Assembly (NCBI RefSeq): GCF_035083965.1
Contig: NC_089726.1
Coordinates: forward strand, 10,979,501-11,043,500
Direction of reading: 5' to 3'
Source of the DNA: Branchiostoma lanceolatum
Taxonomy: Eukaryota > Chordata > Leptocardii > Amphioxiformes > Branchiostomatidae
Length of the DNA stretch: 64,000 bases
Shown here: in pieces, positions 1 through 12,102 of the stretch
Position numbering within the stretch: the stretch's first letter is position 1
Layout: every line of letters begins with the position of its first letter
Position numbers and translations under genes: made by a program
Notes under the pieces: model-generated
What the model was told of the DNA's origin: nothing
The model's database searches: none
Seen by the model: the letters and a program-made list of their open reading frames with translations, nothing else

Positions 1-776
1 ATGGGTGTGACAGCCCTGAGTATGGTGCAACAGAGACAGTTTGATGCTGATCCAGGAGCAGATGTTGTTGTCAATGCTGTAAGTACTTTGTTCTAATCAC
101 TTTACATGGATTATCTGTAATAATGCATACTGCAGTGATATACATACATTTACATTTCTTAAAGTCCACATATGGTATACATGTAGTTAAATACATCCAT
201 CATTGATGTGATGATGTTTTATGTGACACCTGCACCAGAACCAATACATAGATGAAACAAACATAGACAGCTGTTTCATATGATTCAGATTTGGTCTGTT
301 TTATTGTGTTATAACAGTTGTGTTTTTGTCTGACAGGTTTGCCCAGGCTGGTCGAGAACAGACATGGGAGGTGCTTCTGCTGGAAGATCAGTGGAAAAGG
401 TTTGTTTGGGGACACATCTATCTTAAATCAAGCAGATTCTTTCCTTTCAAAGACCAAAAAGAAGAATCCATGACCCATGCCACACCCACCCCTAGCTTCC
501 CTCTCAGTCCAGGATAGACATCCTGCTTCAAGTCCTGTCTTGTAGATAAGTACATGTGTGCGGTTACACCTCCAGATTGTAGTTTTACATTCCTGTTAGT
601 TATTGTTCATGTAACCCTTCCTCCTACTGATTGCCATCAGCCCTAAAGCTACATCTGTTGAAAGAGAGTTTTTCTCCACAGGAGCTGAAACACCGATCTA
701 CCTGGCCCTGCTGCCTCCTAATGTGAGCAGTCCCAGAGGGAAATTTCTGCGAGACAAGGAGATTCTCAGCTTCTAG
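1..776 (+). CDS. Carbonyl reductase (CBR1-like SDR), C-terminal exons
   Basis: This is the 3' end of a short-chain dehydrogenase/reductase of the CBR1 (NADPH-dependent carbonyl reductase) group; the 5' part lies left of the window. Exon 1..78 ends at a GTAAGT donor, exon 337..399 follows a TGACAG acceptor and ends at GTTTGT, and the last exon runs from about 682 to the TAG at 774-776. The joined peptide reads VVVNAVCPGWSRTDMGG, then GAETPIYLALLPP and a GKFLRDKEIL ending. This matches the C-terminal substrate-loop block and tail of animal CBR1 (CPGWVRTDM...GAETPVYLALLPP). The NADP-binding Rossmann fold and the YxxxK site would be in upstream exons. The exon 2 to exon 3 join does not keep frame with the obvious splice sites, because one extra base is needed. 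An acceptor at 667-668 restores frame but adds four residues. The family call is secure; the exact last junction is not. Confidence 0.8.
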
Positions 777-859
777 AAGAAACATGCAGAAGAAGTTTGA
801 ATTGAAGTGACCAATAATTGAAAGAAATGTAAAATGTCTCGCACTGAAGGCTGCAATCA

Positions 860-1661
860 TTTAAAGTTTTGTTGTATTGTTTGAAAATATTATCATGTGT
901 GCTGATTTAAGAATCTTAATGATTACAAATTGCATTTCAAATTGTCTAATTCTTCTTCAAAAATGTTTTAGCTATACTGTACTTTAAAAACAACCCTACC
1001 TCATGCTGTAGTATCATCATGGCTTGCAAGGAGGCGCTGCTTTACTGTAGTATATACCTATGGCCTCCTTCGGTCAATGTTGACCATGGTAAAATCCTAA
1101 TTGATATCAGCCCCACAGCTTCGCCTATGGCTACTGCACTGTAGTATATACTAGGTAAAGGTGGATGCTGAGCACCATATGATTTGGTCTTTCAGTACAA
1201 ATTCACCTCACTTTGACTTTGACTTTTTATTTAGGAAATTTGACAAGAATGTATCTTGAAAGGTTATATTTCCACTTTATTTCTTTAGTTGAATTTACCA
1301 AACCAATAAACTTTAACTCCATTGAATGAGATTAAAAAATGTATGGGTCCTTTGAACTGTAGTGTCAGCTATTTTCTTGATTCTACTTTGTAGTTCTGTC
1401 GTTTTTAGATAATTTAGTATAATTCTGCCCCTACCACACTTAATGATAAGCACGAAAAGAAACAAGACACCCTGCATAGGAGTTTTTGAAACGGAAAAAT
1501 GATTGCAGTTTAATTCCAAATTTCAATAAATTTGAAGCATAAATTCGCGTAAACACAGCAGCATATACAGATATAACATGTATATACATCAAAATGTACA
1601 ATATTAAATCTTTACAAAGCGTGGTTCTAACATAAGCGTGCTGTTCTGTACAAGCCTGGTG
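860..1661. other. Non-coding spacer between convergent genes
   Basis: No exon is visible here. It holds AATAAA at 1305-1310 on the plus strand, usable by the reductase gene, and TTTATT motifs at 1227-1232 and 1276-1281 that read AATAAA on the minus strand and could serve the CUB-LDLa gene. A short direct repeat containing CTGTAGTATATAC occurs near 1042 and 1138, flanking a GC-richer 80-bp stretch. Confidence 0.4.
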
Positions 1662-4600
1662 TTATACCGCTGACGAATCTAATGTGCGATCGTAAACTTG
1701 GTACAGGTCGGCATACGGAGGGGGCGGATAGGTTGGCAGTAGTGCACCGTCACTGTCGCTGCCCTTTCGGTCTCCTAGCAACGGCTGTAAACTTGGTTTC
1801 TCAGATCTCGCCGGTAGCACCACGTGACCGTTTGCCTGAGGGTTATTAGCTGCGTTCGAACAGTCTCCGTTCATGGCGTGCGCGGACGACGTCACCTGTT
1901 CCTCCGTCCCACCGGTACTCCCGCCCACGCTGTGTGTGGGGATGTACCCCCGGGTGATGATGGCCCTCCCGTCCCGTATCACCAGTCTGGCCACCCTCTC
2001 CGAGGACTCGTACGCAGGGCTCTCCGTGTACTCGTAGTCTATACTCCTCTGAGTAGCGCCTCCTTGGAACTTGTTGCGGAACCTTGAGTAGCGCACGGCG
2101 GCGGCGAAGATGATGATCCCGACGGAGACGAAAGCGATGATGACGATGGCTACAATGGCGCCGTTACTGAGCCCGTGTCCTCCGTGCGTGGCTTCTTCTT
2201 GATCAGGCGCACTCCACGTGGTGGGGAAGTTAGGACGTTGAACTTCACTTGCTGCTGGAAGAGAGAACGAAAACACGAAAATCATCAATGACAATGAATT
2301 TATGAAGTCACATGATTGATACCTTTCCGAAGTTGTTCGTCGGTATGCTCCAGGGCAGCAATCAGCCAATAGTTTCACAGAATACATCATGCCATTGGCG
2401 ATTGAACACCAGTAGTGACCAGCAATACTTGGCGTGTTCTATATTCACCTACATACAAGAATCAAGGGAAAGAAACTTTTTCATTCAAAGAGTCGCTTTA
2501 GCAAGTAGCGTAAGGTCACAAACGACCTGTATGTAACAAAACTTGAGTTGAGTTTCAGGAACAACGAGAGAGACTACTAGACGTACATTATTCCTACTGA
2601 ATCATGGATGACGGTACCTTGCGGCAGGTCCGTTCTGTTTCCCGGCGGGTCCTTCAGCCGGTCACAGTTCGTCTCGTGGTCCAGGTTAGACTCGTCACTA
2701 GAGTCACCTGCAGTGCAGATTAACAGTACATCAATGTATCAATGAACAGCAATATACACTTAACGACAATAGATAAATCTTTTCACTAACTTCCGAAGTG
2801 CAAAATAAGAGTATGTCAGTAGAGTTTTTAAAGGAAAGGACAAGGCATCCATCAGTCATTAAAAGACGAGCAGTCACTTGAAGCACCAATAAGAAAGATG
2901 AAAATAAATGATAAACTGATTCGAAGAAAGTGAAGGCTAACGCTTGACTCAGTAGGATACGCTCTTGGATACGTCTGTACTGATATGAAGTATTTCTAAG
3001 TTTGAGCATGGACTGGCGGAAGTTTAGATGAAACAAACGAGCGGATTAGCCTTCGGCTGTAATGTTGAAACAATACGCAAAGCTTTCTATGAATGACTAC
3101 GTGAACAAACTAAGAGAAAATAGCTGTTTACCACAGTTGTTAATCCCGTCACATTCCAGTTCAGCATGGATACAGCGGCCGTTCGCACACTTAAACTGCG
3201 GCTGCATGAACCCCGGGCCGATGTGTTCCAGGGGACACAGTCCGAGACCTGCCGGAAAAACAACACAAAATAGCAGGTTATTTTGAAACATGTATGCAGT
3301 GAAAACCGAAAAACAAATTTTTGCGCATTTAATTGGTCCGCATATGTTTCTGACTACCAGAATCACGTCAAGTACACAATATGAGTTGATATTTAGATGT
3401 TGGAAAATGTTGTTCCAACTAAAAACCTGCCAGACGCTCAGACACCAAGAAGTGCACGGAAGAAAATGACAGAGACAGGAAGAACCCGGAAAAACAATCA
3501 CACGGCACGAGATACTAGCCTCCGTTGCAGTCCTTTTCCCCGCAGCGTGTTTTTTTTTTTCAATTTTTTTTTGGGGGGGGGGGGGCGCCACGTATCTGCT
3601 TGGGATCCCGTATCCGCCGTGCCTCTGTGTCCGCTATAGACCCTGTGTCCGCTGCTGGGTCTATAGCGGACACAGAGGCACGGCGGATACGGGATCCCAA
3701 GCAGATACGTGGCGCCCCCCCCCCAAAAAAAAATTGAAAAAAAAAAACACGCTGCGGGGAAAAGGACTGCAACGGAGGCTAACGAGATACTGTGATTCTG
3801 TGCTTTGGGTGATTTTCGCTAGATGTCTCTATGCTTCGCCACATTTAACCATGTTCTCCACACAGACAACAGGGGGAACCTGCTGACAACTTGTTACTCG
3901 GACTGAGAAGCCTGAAATTCATTTTCCTGTACATGTAATAGCAAAGCAAGTGACAGTATTTTAGTTTGCAATGCCTACAAGTTTGGTATTTGGGTCAAGC
4001 TGTTGTAGCCTACTCCATATTGATTCCATGCTGTTAAGATCTCTTTCAGAAAGGAATTCGAAAATTCCTCAGGCGGCTTTCCTGTATCTATATATTGCAC
4101 TAGTACAATGACAGATGGTTGTTTTGCCAAATTTAGCATTGCCCTTGACGTCCATTGTGCTCGCGTAACACATGCTGACGTAACTTGTCTGATTCTGACG
4201 TCACGGGGCACCCCGAATAGAGATTGAAGTGGTGCTCAGTAACGGTGAAGGATCTAATTGTCCCATTCATGGGAGAAATGGCTGAAAGATCGATTGATGT
4301 TTAAGCTGGACTGAGAGATTGAGCCTTGTGCGGCAAGAGGAGATACGGTTCAACATCCGTTCTTTATCAAGTTCCTCTTTCTGCTCTCCAACGGGATCAG
4401 TCTCAACGTCTGCTACCATGGAGTGCATTTTGTTCATTGCCGATACACACTGAACGTACACGTGGTCAAATACCTCGTGAAAAGCAATAGATCCGAGCAT
4501 GACACACTGTTCAATCCATATGTCCAGTATTGACAGATCTAGGGTATCTTAAACAGAGGCATTAGAGGTCCATGATACGCAACATGATATAGTTTGGTAC

Positions 4601-7600
4601 AGTTTTCAACATTTTCCTTTCTTTCTATCCCTCTCTTTGTTTCATTTTCTTCTTTTCCATCGCCCTTTTCTCAGTCTTTTTTTTTCAAGATATTAACGTT
4701 GCAGAGTAAAGGAGACTCGAAAACCAAGTAACGCTGTATCGTATTACATCGTATGATCTTCTCTGACAACCTTAATTGAACTGCAGCATGAATCGGTATT
4801 AGGTAACGACAACCGTTAGGGCAGCTTTAACCTATGGCTTTGACTCGATTTAGACATCACGTAATCTCAGAACAACGAACTTGTATAGTTTCTGAGCAGG
4901 ATTGATTGTTAACAAGTGGCACAATCCAGGCGAAACCATTCTACCTCCATCCAGATCTCAGTCTTCTGGTCCGAGCTTTCACAGCCCTGACCGTCGACAT
5001 TAACGTTGGCCGGGTATCGTATGTCACCATGAAATGATTGCTAAGAGTTTTGTTTATCCAATGTGAATTCATTTACTTTGAATCTTGCACAAGCCGTGTA
5101 AAACATAATGCATGCGAAGTATTCTTATCAGTTTTAGACACCCGCACATAAAGTACTCCATGGGCGATTCCTTCCCACCGAGTCGTAAGTCGTAACATCG
5201 TCCAGGGTAGCTTTATGCACTTTGACTCGATTTAGACATCACGTAATCTCAGAATAAGGAACTAGCAATCCAGGCGAAGCCGTTGTACCTCCATGCAGAT
5301 TTCTCAGCTTTTCACAGCCCTGCCTCGACATTGACGCTGTCCGGGTGTCGTATGTCGCGTGCCACACGGCCCGTGCGCGACAACAACAGGACCCGGACAC
5401 GGTGTGCTCAGGTGGGCCCTTGTCTGAGCCTCGGTTTCCTCCGGAAAGTGGGACCTCGCTTCAATTCTCACGGAGAGAAGTCAAGGGAGCAGGAAATTTA
5501 GGGGACGCTTTAAATGCCGGTATCTTTTGCGATGTAAGCAGATATCTTGTATTCTTAAGGGCCCCTTTGGCTACCAGGATACCGTATTTTAGATTCCATG
5601 GATGGTTTGCGAACCTGGCGTCACTTTCAAGTGTGTCGCGACAATCAATCTCCGCTCTATCATTCTGAGCTAAATCGTCCCGTAAATCCAGACATAACCC
5701 CCCACCCCCACCCCTCAGGGTTTCCCAGCTACTTTACGAAATGCGAAGGTCAAGTAACACGACGCCTTGCCCTACATTTCTAGCGTCCAAGGAGCTTGTG
5801 TGTAAAGCGGACTGGAGTGGGCATTGATCGTAGGCTTTTAATGAAAGGACCAGGTTGGAGTCGAGTACCGAACTCAAAGTGTTTACTACTTCTGTGTGTT
5901 ATAATAAAGCACCCCATGTTAGGTACTCATGGGCACTGTCGGGCCATCGCGTGCGACAGGGGAATCCTAATGCGTGTGGGGAAGGGGCGGTCTTCCACGA
6001 CTCACGGCACCTAACGGAGCGGAACAACAATACGAGACAACGCTAAAATACTTTTGTTATGTCTATCGCTGACAACGTCTTGTTTGTGGCGATCTACCTC
6101 AGAAACTTACAAAGGAAAACACGTGGAAGAGAGGGGACTCCACAGTGATAAATGGCGTTGTTGATTGCCACTCAGTTTCAAGGTCAAAACATCAGCTCTC
6201 GACATGCACGGTGGGCATGTCGTTAAACAGGCCCCGACCGACAGAGGTCATCGAAAAAAGCACCCGACTCCAGAGGAAGCGATTGTCGTCACGATAACGA
6301 GTGATGCAGACAGAGTTTCGAACTTTCACTTTCGAAGACGCTGACCTGCAAACGTTTGAGATAAAAACGACTGTGATGTATCGCACCGGTAGACAGAGGT
6401 TATCGGGAAAGTGATCTTTCTTTCACATCTGCACTGTGTGGGTTGCCAGACGACTTACGATAAGTGTTGCTGCATATCTCACGCATGTATAGTGTCTGGA
6501 CATTTTTGTCATACTCGTAAGCGTCTTTCTTATATTAGTACCAGGAAGTGCTAGAAAAATGTCCGACGTCATCATCATTCCAGGGTGTTATGTCCGACGT
6601 GAATCATGATAAACAACATTTCATAAAAAAGGCCTGCTATTGCAACAGGTGTCCCCGTGAAATGATTGCTAATGGGTTTAAATCTCGCACAAGAAGAGTA
6701 AAGTGTAATACACGAGAAAATATTCCTATCAGTTTTAGATACGCTATACGACTTCTAGTAGAGTATCATGTTATGATACTCCTTGAGCGATTTCTTCCCA
6801 TATCGACTTTGAGTCGTAACAAGACGGCTGCATGTGGCACGCACGTCTCGGACACCCGCTCACATCCGGACACCACACGCGAAAAGACGATGATGATACA
6901 TCCCATGTGGTGCCCACGTTTTAAGTACCGTCAAATGAAAGTCAGCCGTCACGTTCAGATTTAGCTACAACAGGATGTACCCTAGCCCTGATCCGCGAAA
7001 CAACCGCTAAATCTTTGATAGCGTCGAAGAAGAAAACTGTTACGAGGAAGTTTATTAAGGTATTTATCAACAACGCCTTGGGAGTTCACGAGCAAGTTCT
7101 TGACCGCCTTTTAACTCAGGCTGACGACTTTCTGAGACCTTCCATATGATCTAAGATGTCGATGAGGGGTACCTTTGGTTCCGCAACTCAAAGGGGTGGG
7201 TGTAATGTAGAGTATCGTGTTATTTTCATGTACAGTATATGGTTCTGCAGTTCAGTATTAAGGATTATTAAGGTTTATCATCGACAGAATGAATCCTGCA
7301 CATTTCTAAATGAGAAATTCTCAATCACACAATCTTGCATTTCGATGTCTATTTTCCTTGTATTCCCCCCCCCCCTCAAGTTTCTCTCTTTCTCACTCAA
7401 TCTGAGAATTTAATTACTCAACCTTTAACGTGGCCGGCTGTATTTGCTGTCATTTTAGTCTACGTGTACAGACGATACATGTTCTCCAACACCACAGGCA
7501 GCTTTCACAAATCTAAACGCTTAAAGAGCGGCTAGCATTTCCGAGAAGCTTGGAATACATCTGTATAATAACAGACGAGACCTTGTCAGCACGTGTTGTG

Positions 7601-10600
7601 ACAACAAACCGACGTAACTTTATCTCAACCCCAAACAGGAGAACGCCTCTGTCAGGGAGTCGGACTGAGGGCGCCGTTGTTGTATTTTTTCCAGCTTTCT
7701 TATCATCAGTGCAAAGTGTTTCCAGTCTTCTCTGACATGTGAGCCCGACCGCTAGGACACTTAGACCTGTAACTCTTCTTCTTACTTATCTCAAACATCT
7801 CACAACTTAGTCTTAGCTCCAAAACTCTAGCGGTAGATGCGTTCTCACTGGCATATTGTTTCCAGGACAAGAGTTGTCAATTCTGTAGCTTATTTTTGAA
7901 CGATTTTGTTCCTAGTCAGTACTTTGGCTCTAGGAGAGACGTCCTAGCAGTGAACGGGCCATTAGTTGAGACCCTATCGGCCGGATGCCTATCTGACAGA
8001 CACGGCGCGTGCGCCTAGCGCCTCGTCCGTCATCACGACCGTTCCCAGGACTGTATTGAAGAATACTGCTCCCACAGGGAAGACTACGTCTTGTCGCTTT
8101 AAGACCTTTAAGACTCGACTTGTCTACACGTCGTGAACGTGATTGTTAAAGAAACAAAGTTAGAATCACTCAAACCGACAAGAATTTTATTCTATGGTCT
8201 ACAGTAGAACACAGTGGAGTTATTTCACGTGGAAACCATTCAGATTTGTGAGATGGAAATAGCACAAGGATTAAGGTAGATGCCATATAGTAAGCGCGCA
8301 GTCAGTATCCTTTGAAATTGACCAAATTTGGGCATGGAGGTTTATTGCGAATGCATATTTGTTGGCAAGGTATTTGTTGACACGTTGGTACAGGTGTGAC
8401 AATCCATTCGGTCGTCGATGCTATTTATTCCATGATATACAGATACCTTCTCAGTGTGATATTTGATTTGCTTACCTTCAATTGATCCAGAGAAGACTGT
8501 GTACATGATGAGGAAACCGGCGGGATTGTCCTCCAAGTTGTCCTTGTTAGGGTTGGAGAAAAACTCGATGCCGATGCTTTTTTCTGATGACGTAATCTCC
8601 GTCACCTCGTCGGCGTTCTCCGAGCAGAAGTCGACCAACATCGTGCCGGGCTCGTACACTTTCGTCCTCTCGTAAACCTTCAGTGTCTGGTAGGAGCAGT
8701 CCAGGGTGAGGTTGCTGAACTGTAGGTAGAAGGCGATAGCGCCCACGGGAGGGTTTAGCCGCAGCATGCAGCTCTGGCGGGCGGAGGAGGCTGTCTCCGG
8801 GGCGTACTGTATGAACCCGGCGTGATCCGCCTCCTCAAAGTGACCGGAGCCGCAGTATCTACTGAAGTCAACTGGAAAACAACAACAATAGGAAAACGTC
8901 GATAAAACAATATAATCTGTACTATAGGCGTGTATCTGTTAAGTATCTTTTTGGTAAATATACTACTTCACCTGTCGTTGCTAACACTTCACAAGAAAGC
9001 AACGAGAAAGAGAATGAAATGAAAATGACTATATCAAATGCTGGTCTTTAGACGCAGTCTTGAATATTCTAACACATTTTGCTTCAAATTTTTGCTCTGG
9101 TATTCCCGGAGCTCCGGAGAAAACGTTTAATCCATTGACATCTGGGTTTTCAACTTGACCTCAACTTGGTTTGTTGATACATGGTCGATGTCATGACCTA
9201 TTGGCCAGGTCAAACCAATGAATCGAGAATTTGCGACGGTAGCTGCTCGACAAGGAGGGTATTTCTTTACATAAGCAGTCATTAACTAGACGTTAAAACT
9301 CGCTGACAAGACGATGTGTTGTACTCTATGACAGTTTGCACCTGTCCTGATCAGAAGTTAGCAATGTTAGAACGCTCAAGGTCACATATACACTAACAAG
9401 GTCGTATGTCCTTGTTCTTGTTGCAGAGACATTTTTTCAATGAGCAGTCAGAACGAGTACACAGTGAGTGGCACCTGTCGTGTAGCCATGGACATGGCGG
9501 GTGGCATTTTATCTCTTGTGAATTGTCATTGCACTTGTTGTTGCTAAAAAGCCATTGCCTGGTCTTAATCATTTGTTCTAAGTACATTGTACATATGGTT
9601 TAAAATCATGACTATTGCAGGGCAGTACAATTGGGCTTTCATTTTATGATGGTTCAGGCATATAATCACGGTACGAAGCATGACCGGTTATAGCTAGATC
9701 TGGCTTCACACAGTATATAGCTGCAGGCGACAAACGCGATGATTTGTCGTCTGCCTAATTACATCTCAATAAATTCCGACCACCTGAATAGTGCTGAACG
9801 CGCACAGTTCACTTCAGACAATTCATCACCTGAACACGTTATCCTCTAATTGAGCGAACACACCGCAATGCCCAGACCACCCGGTCCAATTTGTAAGGAG
9901 AAAATTGTTGCAAAGCTTACGGCGCCACGATCGTGACCTTTATCGATTTGGAGGGAAGATGTCTTATGGAATAACGAGAGACTTACGTGACTCTCTACTC
10001 TCGGCCCATCTTAGTTGGAGTGTTCATGGCTTTTGTTCTAATACTACATGGTTCTACATGTAGATGATGGACGTGCCGCGTGCGTACGATTGGGTTTATT
10101 TTCTTTTAAAAACCGACATCATTTCTAAATCATAACTTGCCTAAAGATTTCTAAAATACCAATCCTGAACATACAATGCAGTTGATATGACTGCTAGTAC
10201 CATGAAAAAAATATCGGGCAATGGATAAAAGTAGACAACAAAATATCTGATACGATCGCCACTATAAGATCACTTGACCACACAATGAATACTTATTATA
10301 ACACTTGTTGGAGCCGTCATTGTACATTTGGCACTTTGCGCAACAGATACTGTCGTTATGATACTATACTTGACTCTACTTTCTTCTCAGGCAATTTTCA
10401 GGTATGATACCAAATGTATTTACAGTTTTATTCCAATTGAAGTTCTCAAGGCTAGGAAGGTCATAACAATAATCAGAATGTGGCGGCCCACGAGAAATTA
10501 TTTATTGTTCATCTCCATTTTTCTGTCCAGTGTGCGTCCCTATAGAGTTCGCCGTCTGTGCCTTTCTCCTGATGAAAGGTTGTATGTCAGCGGCAAGAAT

Positions 10601-12102
10601 ATTTATTTATGTAGACTTTCTGCTCACCCCGTTCAGATAGCGGTGTCTTTAAACACGGTCCTGTAGTATTATGATAGCCTTCATCGACTGATCCTAGCGA
10701 CTGCTGGGCTTTGAGAGTGACAGTACATAGGGATTTTGTCGTGGATACAAGAGAAGCCACCACGTGGATTATTCCCTGAGAGAAAGGGGTTTTAGAGAAG
10801 CCTTGAAGATGTATTCCTCACACGGAATCCCCTGTTGTCTTGTGGACACAGCCCAGAGCAGCGTGACCGTCCCCGAAAACAGAATTATTTTTGTAGAGCG
10901 GAAAATGGTAGGTTAGCGCGGGGTTTGTCCACCTCACCCTCCTGATATCGCTGTTCACACAGCATAATGGCTTCGCTAACAACTGTCGTAAAACTGTAAC
11001 TGTCGGAGTTACCGTGGCCTGATTTATGGCCGTCGGTTGTTGTGGACTACCTAACCACCCAGCGTGGCGAGGCTGCACGTACGAACCTTGGTGCCGAGCC
11101 CCGAGTGCAAATTTACTTTTGTACAAAATCATTGCGGTTGTACGCGGCGGGCGCCTGCTTTTATGTTCATCGACAACAACACCTTTCGGGTTCATTGTGA
11201 AGTTTTGGGGATATTAACGTACCTGTGTTATCAAGGGAGATCAAATCACAGATTATAAGTTTCACAGTACACCACCACTGCTCACGCCTTGTGCCAACGA
11301 CCCACCAACAAGTGACCAAATAGTCCATGTGCTGAGGGTCTACTACACACACTGCAAACAAATTTACTTGTTTATCCTGTAACTCACTCAATATTAAGGC
11401 TGAGCTGTGATTTCAATCCGATTTCTTTACATAGTGGATCAGAATTAGAAACCATTGTGGCAAGAAACAAGGACGACTTATGTATTTTTCCTGGCAGGTG
11501 CATGCTTAAACTGGCTCCACCACCTTAGACGTAGTTTGTTCTGGCAAAGACACGGTGTTTCTAACTGTTACATGCAAAGTCGTCACATAAGGTCTTTTAT
11601 GTAAGGCTCGTAGAGGGACATTCCTCTTGTAAGCTACATTTTCGGGGATAATGCCGGGGACAGGGAAGTGCTGTGCCCTGAACGACCGGTAAGAGCAAAC
11701 ACATGCACGGAGCGTAGCTTCCCATTCACCTCAATTCTGAGAAGCCAACTGGCGAGGACATTACATGATTCTTCAGCTAACCGTGCGTGTTTTGCTCGTC
11801 TGATGCAGGAACTGAAGTCGGAGGATCGTAACGTTGCGTACAGGTAGTGGAACACCTGTGTGGGGCGCATCACTGCCTTGCCTGCGGCTTGTGTGCGCCC
11901 TTTTGCCCTCCCCTCCAAACGACGATGTAAATTTCAGAATGAATCATGCCCTCGAGTGAAGATCACCAAAACAACGGAGTCCATACTAGCATCTAGTAAT
12001 GGTACATGAGTACTTACTCGTTCCATAGTTGCTGAGTCCATGGGCGTCCGTTAGGTAGCACAGGGACAGCGCTAGGACCCATGTCCCCGGATATAGCACC
12101 AT
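1662..12102 (-). CDS. CUB-LDLa type I transmembrane protein
   Basis: Five coding exons on the minus strand give a complete protein of about 426 aa: 12018..12102 (signal peptide), 8476..8871 (CUB), 3132..3248 and 2618..2707 (LDLa), 1662..2254 (membrane and tail). All introns are GT-AG and phase 1. Residues 1-22 are a signal peptide starting MVLYPGTWVLALSL. Residues 35-150 form a four-cysteine CUB domain. Residues 165-214 form an LDLa module with six cysteines and the calcium motif CDGINNCGDSSDE. Residues 261-283 are a single transmembrane helix. The about 140-residue cytoplasmic tail has several Tyr residues, PPPPYADLY (a PPxY WW-domain ligand) and a final S-A-V that fits a class I PDZ ligand. 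The CUB-LDLa-TM order recalls NETO proteins, which have two CUBs, and LDLRAD2; orthology is not established. It probably acts as a cell-surface receptor or auxiliary subunit. The intron inside the LDLa module interrupts it just after the fifth cysteine. Confidence 0.85.
3516..3781. mobile_element. 266-bp perfect foldback MITE with 9-bp target duplication
   Basis: Two near-identical inverted arms of about 126 bp surround a loop of roughly 13 bp. Each arm contains poly-T/poly-G (or complementary) runs. The ends read TAGCCTCCGTTGCAG and its complement. The element is flanked by a perfect 9-bp direct repeat, ACGAGATAC, at 3507-3515 and 3782-3790. Long terminal inverted repeats and a 9-bp duplication are typical of Mutator-like (MULE) non-autonomous elements; that class is inferred. 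It sits in the intron between the CUB and LDLa exons. Because of the symmetry, the same short peptide reads on both strands, so those ORFs are artefacts. A diverged relative lies at 52977-53116. Confidence 0.85.
4838..5190. repeat. Diverged intronic repeat, copy 1
   Basis: This stretch shares ordered blocks with copies at 5205-5365 and 6648-6812. Shared blocks include TTGACTCGATTTAGACATCA, CACGTAATCTCAGAA, a CAATCCAGGCGAA block, and a CATGAAATGATTGCTAA block present also in copy 3. It lies in the CUB-gene intron. No coding potential or termini were recognised. Confidence 0.6.
5205..5365. repeat. Diverged intronic repeat, copy 2
   Basis: This is a direct-orientation copy of the first half of the 4838-5190 unit. 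GACTCGATTTAGACATCACG and the CAATCCAGGCGAAGCC, CTACCTCCAT-like and TTTTCACAGCCCTG blocks recur in the same order, with point differences and a deletion of about 40 bp. Confidence 0.6.
6648..6812. repeat. Diverged intronic repeat, copy 3
   Basis: This copy matches the second half of the 4838-5190 unit in the same orientation: GTGAAATGATTGCTAA, ATCTCGCACAAG, a TATTCCTATCAGTTTTAGA block, GAGCGATTTCTTCCCA and GAGTCGTAAC. Divergence is roughly 20-30 percent by eye. Confidence 0.5.
12018..12102 (-). CDS. First coding exon (signal peptide) of the CUB-LDLa gene
   Basis: This is the start exon of the gene above and is too short to be found as a long ORF. The ATG is at 12102 and the donor is GTAAGTA at 12017. 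It encodes 28 residues plus one base (phase 1), with hydrophobic core WVLALSLCYL and a likely cleavage after DAHG. The downstream CUB exon begins with two bases that restore frame, which supports this start. Confidence 0.8.

Noticed and set aside
3525..3772. Near-identical 70-aa ORFs on both strands
   Set aside because: They arise because the DNA is an inverted repeat; they are not genes.
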